From: an uncultured Shinella sp.
Lineage (GTDB): Bacteria; Pseudomonadota; Alphaproteobacteria; Rhizobiales; Rhizobiaceae
Assembly: GCF_946479415.1 (NCBI RefSeq)
Contig: NZ_CAMLFY010000024.1
Span: forward strand, 1 to 45,090
Length of the DNA: 45,090 nt
Reading direction: 5' to 3'
A program made the translations under genes and the position numbers. Each line of letters starts with the position of its first letter. Within the stretch, counting starts at the first letter, position 1. Below, piece by piece: positions 42,235 through 45,090 of this stretch. The notes below the pieces were generated by a model. The model saw only the letters and a list, made by a program, of their open reading frames with translations, was not told the origin of the DNA and ran no database searches.

Positions 42235-43140
42235 TTAGGGGATCGGAGCACCGCGGGGAGCGTGACCGAGCGTGCTACGCATTTCCGCGAGGAAGAGCCG
42301 CAGTGCCGGTGTCGGATCATCCTGGTGATAGATGATGTACACTTCGGAGTGAGGCGGATCGGGCCGGATCGGCAGGAAGACGAGCGGACCCGTGGTCAGC
42401 TTGGCAATGCCGGCCGGGACGATACTGACACCGAAGCCCGCAGCCACAAGGCTCGGGATCGACTGCGCGTCGATCACCTGCTGCGAGATACGTGGCCGAT
42501 AGCCTGAAGCCACGACATAGGACATGACATAGGCGGCGAAATCCGAGCTTTCGGGTTGCAGCACGACGAACTTGTCATCGCGGAAATCGGAAATGGAGAT
42601 GCTGGTGCGCCCGGCAAGCCGATGGTCGTCACGCACCAGCGCCACCAGTTCCTCCTTCCAACCATATTCATGGGCCAGCTCGTCGTCGCGCGGCACAGAG
42701 CGGTTGAAGCTGACATCTGTGCGGCCGCTGCGCACCTCGTTGATCTGCGCTGTCGGCGACTGTTCGTTGACCCGCAACGTAATACGCGGATGGGCGGCGG
42801 AAAAGCCGGCAAGAAGCTCGGACAGACCGCCGCGCAGGATGGAGCCGGTGGTGCCGATCTCGATCATGCCGTCCTGGCCCTGCCGGATTTCGCGGATTTC
42901 CTGCAAACTGCGTTCGTATTGATCGAGCATGTTGCGCGCCCGCAGCAGGAAGAGTTCGCCTGCCCGGGTAAGGGCTACCTTGCGGCTGGTTCGGCTGATC
43001 AGCTCGGCATCCAGCTCCCGCTCAAGCGTTTGAATCTGCGTGCTAAGCGGCGGTTGCGACATGTTGAGCCGCTGGGCCGCGCGGGTAAAGTTCAGCTCTT
43101 CCGCGAGCACCACATAACACTGAAGCTGGCGCATTCTCAT
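42235..43140 (-). CDS. LysR-family transcriptional regulator
   Basis: A 301-residue LysR-type regulator. N-terminal HTH (about residues 1-60): LQCYVVLAEELNFTRAAQRL and QPPLSTQIQTLERELDAEL. The C-terminal LysR substrate domain (about 90-290) has IEIGTTGSILRGGLSELL and VVASGYRPRISQQVIDAQSI. It is divergent from the dicarboxylate symporter (179-bp gap) and is likely its activator, responding to the transported acid. ATG 43140 or 43134 can serve as start. Confidence 0.92.
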   Translation of the reverse strand: MRMRQLQCYVVLAEELNFTRAAQRLNMSQPPLSTQIQTLERELDAELISRTSRKVALTRAGELFLLRARNMLDQYERSLQEIREIRQGQDGMIEIGTTGSILRGGLSELLAGFSAAHPRITLRVNEQSPTAQINEVRSGRTDVSFNRSVPRDDELAHEYGWKEELVALVRDDHRLAGRTSISISDFRDDKFVVLQPESSDFAAYVMSYVVASGYRPRISQQVIDAQSIPSLVAAGFGVSIVPAGIAKLTTGPLVFLPIRPDPPHSEVYIIYHQDDPTPALRLFLAEMRSTLGHAPRGAPIP

Positions 43141-43155
43141 AGCTTAACCCTATAG

Positions 43156-43172
43156 ATTGCCGACAAATCAAT
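43156..43172. promoter_or_regulatory. candidate LysR-box upstream of the symporter gene
   Basis: ATTG (43156-43159), nine bases, CAAT (43169-43172): a T-N11-A type dyad, 16 bp upstream of the LysR start and about 150 bp before the symporter start. AT-rich promoter-like DNA (43170-43200) follows. Short arms make the call tentative. Confidence 0.35.
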
Positions 43173-43319
43173 ATTAGACAAGGATATGATAATAGCCAAG
43201 TATGGACGCCTGAGGGGAGATCCGCGACGGACGCCGCCGATGCGAGGGAAACGGTGGAGGCCGTGCATCAGCCAGCGTCCGGGTGGCGGGAGCCCCTTTT
43301 TTCATAGGGAGGAGAGAAT

Positions 43320-44630
43320 ATGCCGAATTGGTCCAAGTCCTTGTTTGGACAGGTCTGCCTTGCACTCGTGCTTGGGATTGCCGCCGGTTTCTTTGTGCCG
43401 GATCTCGCCGCGAAGATGAAACCGCTTGGGGACGGCTTCATCAAGCTCATCAAGATGCTGGTCCCCGTCATCGTGTTCTGCGTCGTCGTGCACGGCATTG
43501 CGAGCGCCGGTGATCTCAAGAAGGTCGGCCGCGTCGGCTTCCGCGCCCTCATTTACTTCGAGGTCGTCACCACGCTCGCCCTCGCGCTTGGCATTGCCAT
43601 CGCCTATCTCTTCGGCCCCGGCCACGGCATGAACATCGACGTCGGCACGCTCGATGCGTCCGCGCTTTCGTCCTATGTGGAAAAGGCCCACGAGGTCTCC
43701 AGCGGCGGCACCGTCGAGTTCCTGATGAAGCTGATCCCGACCACCATGATCAGCGGCTTCGCCCAGGGCGATGTGCTGCAGGTGCTGCTGGTCGCCATCC
43801 TCTTCGGCTGCGCCCTGGCGCAGGTCGGCGAGCGCGGCAAGCCGCTTCTGCACATGATCGAACTGGCCGGCGACGTAACCTTCAAGATCATGTCCTTCGT
43901 CGTGCGCCTCGCACCCATCGGCGTCTTCGGGGCCATCGCCTTCACGGTCGGTAAATACGGTGTCGGCTCGCTGGCGCAGCTCGGCTACCTCGTCGGCCTG
44001 TTCTACGTGACGATCGCGCTCTTCGTTTTCGTCGTGCTGGGCACCATCATGCGTATGTCGGGCTTCAATATCGTCAAGCTGCTTCGCTACCTGCGTACCG
44101 AAGTCAGCATCGTCGCCGGCACCGCATCGAGCGACGCCGTTCTGCCGCAGACCATGCGCAAGCTGGAACATCTCGGCATCAAGGACTCGACCGTCGGCCT
44201 CGTCATCCCCACCGGCTATTCATTCAACCTCGATGCGTTCTCGATCTACCTGACGCTGGCCGCCGTCTTCATCGCCCAAGCGACCAACACGCCGCTCGCC
44301 TTCACCGATCTGCTCGCCATCCTCGGCGTGGCGCTCGTCACTTCCAAGGGCGCTCACGGCGTACCGGGTTCGGCGATCGTCATCCTCGCCGCGACACTGG
44401 CAGCAATCCCGAGCATCCCCGCCATCGGCCTGGTTCTCGTGCTGTCGGTCGACTGGTTCATGGGCATTGCCCGTGCGCTGGGCAACTATCTCGGCAACTG
44501 CGTCGCCACCGTCGCGGTCGCTTCCTGGGTCGGCGATATCGACAAGGACCGCGCCCAGCGCATCCTGGATGGCGAAAGCCTGCCGGCGCCGATCTTCTCG
44601 GACGAGCCTGTCACGCACAGCGCGCGTTGA
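43320..44630 (+). CDS. dicarboxylate/amino acid:cation symporter (DctA/SDF family)
   Basis: A 436-residue inner-membrane symporter with the 8-helix, two-hairpin SDF fold. Motifs: KLIKMLVPVIVFCVVVHGIA (helix 2), the serine-rich hairpin as GTASSDAVLPQTM (DctA proteins have GTSSSE), the NMDGT-like stretch GYSFNLDAFSIYLTLAAVF, and VTSKGAHGVPGSAIVIL. These small changes place it outside canonical rhizobial DctA, so it may prefer another acid. The ATG at 43320 has GGGAGGAG upstream. No -24/-12 sigma-54 promoter is evident upstream, unlike DctBD-controlled dctA. Confidence 0.92.
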   Translation: MPNWSKSLFGQVCLALVLGIAAGFFVPDLAAKMKPLGDGFIKLIKMLVPVIVFCVVVHGIASAGDLKKVGRVGFRALIYFEVVTTLALALGIAIAYLFGPGHGMNIDVGTLDASALSSYVEKAHEVSSGGTVEFLMKLIPTTMISGFAQGDVLQVLLVAILFGCALAQVGERGKPLLHMIELAGDVTFKIMSFVVRLAPIGVFGAIAFTVGKYGVGSLAQLGYLVGLFYVTIALFVFVVLGTIMRMSGFNIVKLLRYLRTEVSIVAGTASSDAVLPQTMRKLEHLGIKDSTVGLVIPTGYSFNLDAFSIYLTLAAVFIAQATNTPLAFTDLLAILGVALVTSKGAHGVPGSAIVILAATLAAIPSIPAIGLVLVLSVDWFMGIARALGNYLGNCVATVAVASWVGDIDKDRAQRILDGESLPAPIFSDEPVTHSAR

Positions 44631-44826
44631 TGGCTATGCAAAACACAAGACCTGCCGATACGCCCCGACAGGCGCCGAGGTGAGGCATGTCCCGTCTACC
44701 GGCGTGGACCTCGCCTTGAGGTCCACCTCACAGCGCTCCCAATAGGGCAGAACTTCGCCCAAGGCATGAGCCAAGCGCAAAGCCGGCGACCATCCTTCCT
44801 CTCTTCTTTGAGATCGATGGCAGCCA
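44631..44826. other. non-coding gap downstream of the symporter
   Basis: No supported gene. Contains only the stem-loop at 44704-44726 and lower-complexity GC-rich sequence; it leads into the palindrome at 44827. Confidence 0.4.
44704..44726 (+). other. stem-loop after the symporter gene
   Basis: GTGGACCTC (44704-44712) and its exact complement (44718-44726) around GCCTT, 73 bp after the symporter stop. No T-tract. Possibly a transcription end or RNA processing site. Confidence 0.4.
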
Positions 44827-44864
44827 GAGCATTTCCGGTGAACTCTGGTTCACCGGAAATGCTC
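44827..44864. repeat. 17-bp-arm palindrome (intergenic hairpin)
   Basis: Arms 44827-44843 and 44848-44864 are exact complements around TCTG; the core is ATTTCCGGTGAAC. Such short palindromes are dispersed intergenic repeats in rhizobia. It lies between the symporter and the IS30 remnant. No second copy was seen in the window. Confidence 0.6.
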
Positions 44865-44875
44865 GAACTTCAAAG

Positions 44876-45090
44876 GCGCGATCAATAGAGAGAAGGCTCG
44901 CAAACGTGACGTCGCTGGTCGAACGGGTCAGCCGGTTCGCAATCTTGCTGCGCAACAACGACCGGCAGCCCCGGCCATTCATGAACGGCCTTGTTCAAGC
45001 ACCAAAGTGCCCTACCCTATCTCGCCCGCCGCGTGGCTGCTGCACGGAGGTTAGCGTGAAACGTCCCGCAAGTCGCACCTCGGCATGAAC
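44876..45090 (+). pseudogene. IS30-family transposase remnant (runs off the window)
   Basis: The frame around the GTG at 44906 reads TSLVERVSRFAILLRNNDRQ and then PFMNGLVQ, like the start of the IS30-family DDE domain. About 45000 the match moves to the next frame (ALPYLARR), which soon stops. The N-terminal HTH is missing. It is a decayed transposase piece; the rest lies beyond the window. Confidence 0.55.

Noticed and set aside
43280..43319. Sigma-54 promoter before the symporter
   Set aside because: TGGCGGGAG is followed by a C/T run without the TTGC -12 element at the right distance.

Overview
The window looks like a replicon segment (chromosome, chromid or megaplasmid) of an alphaproteobacterium of the Rhizobiaceae type. 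Evidence: high GC in most of the window, several TTG/GTG starts with good Shine-Dalgarno (SD) sequences, two polyamine-type ABC operons, a TGA-N9-TCA iron box of the rhizobial RirA kind, and IS30- and ISL3-like transposase remnants. No rRNA, tRNA or CRISPR was seen.

Region 1 (1-8813): a minus-strand unit encodes a spermidine/putrescine-type ABC importer (ATPase, two permeases, binding protein), a beta-lactamase-fold serine hydrolase, a YtcJ-type amidohydrolase and an EamA transporter cut by the window edge. A divergent GntR/FCD regulator reads the other way. Region 2 (8820-20114): an XRE-cupin regulator heads a second polyamine-type importer followed by a DAO-type FAD oxidoreductase, a cupin protein and a DgcA/StcD-like flavin/4Fe-4S demethylase. 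Next to it a trimethylamine-dehydrogenase-like flavoenzyme is divergent from a TetR regulator, with a very long perfect palindrome between them.

Region 3 (20130-32564) is the most exciting part: a complete petrobactin-type siderophore pathway in an unexpected host. The order of transcription is ECF sigma factor (FecI-like), FecR-like anti-sigma, TonB receptor with an STN signalling domain, DUF2218 protein, AsbA, an AsbB-AsbC fusion, an AsbD-AsbE fusion, AsbF and a FatB/CeuE-type binding protein. The Bacillus asb operon has six separate genes; here four of them are merged into two proteins, and the AsbC part keeps its own SD and ATG inside the fused frame. A TGA-N9-TCA box overlaps the probable -35 of the sigma gene, suggesting an iron regulator -> sigma/anti-sigma -> receptor and biosynthesis cascade.

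Region 4 (32565-42141) looks like an accessory insertion: a frameshifted MacA-like remnant, an ISL3-like transposase fragment, a pyruvate carboxylase remnant with a huge internal deletion, and a working hydroxy-acid module (RraA-type aldolase, D-2-hydroxyacid dehydrogenase, GntR, DUF1932 dehydrogenase, TctBAC importer, FMN-dependent 2-hydroxyacid dehydrogenase). Region 5 (42235-45090) holds a LysR regulator divergent from a dicarboxylate:cation symporter, then a 17-bp-arm palindrome and an IS30-family transposase remnant.

A cross-cutting feature is a GC-rich stem-loop without a T-tract directly after three of the solute-binding-protein genes and after the TonB receptor gene, each lying inside an apparent operon.
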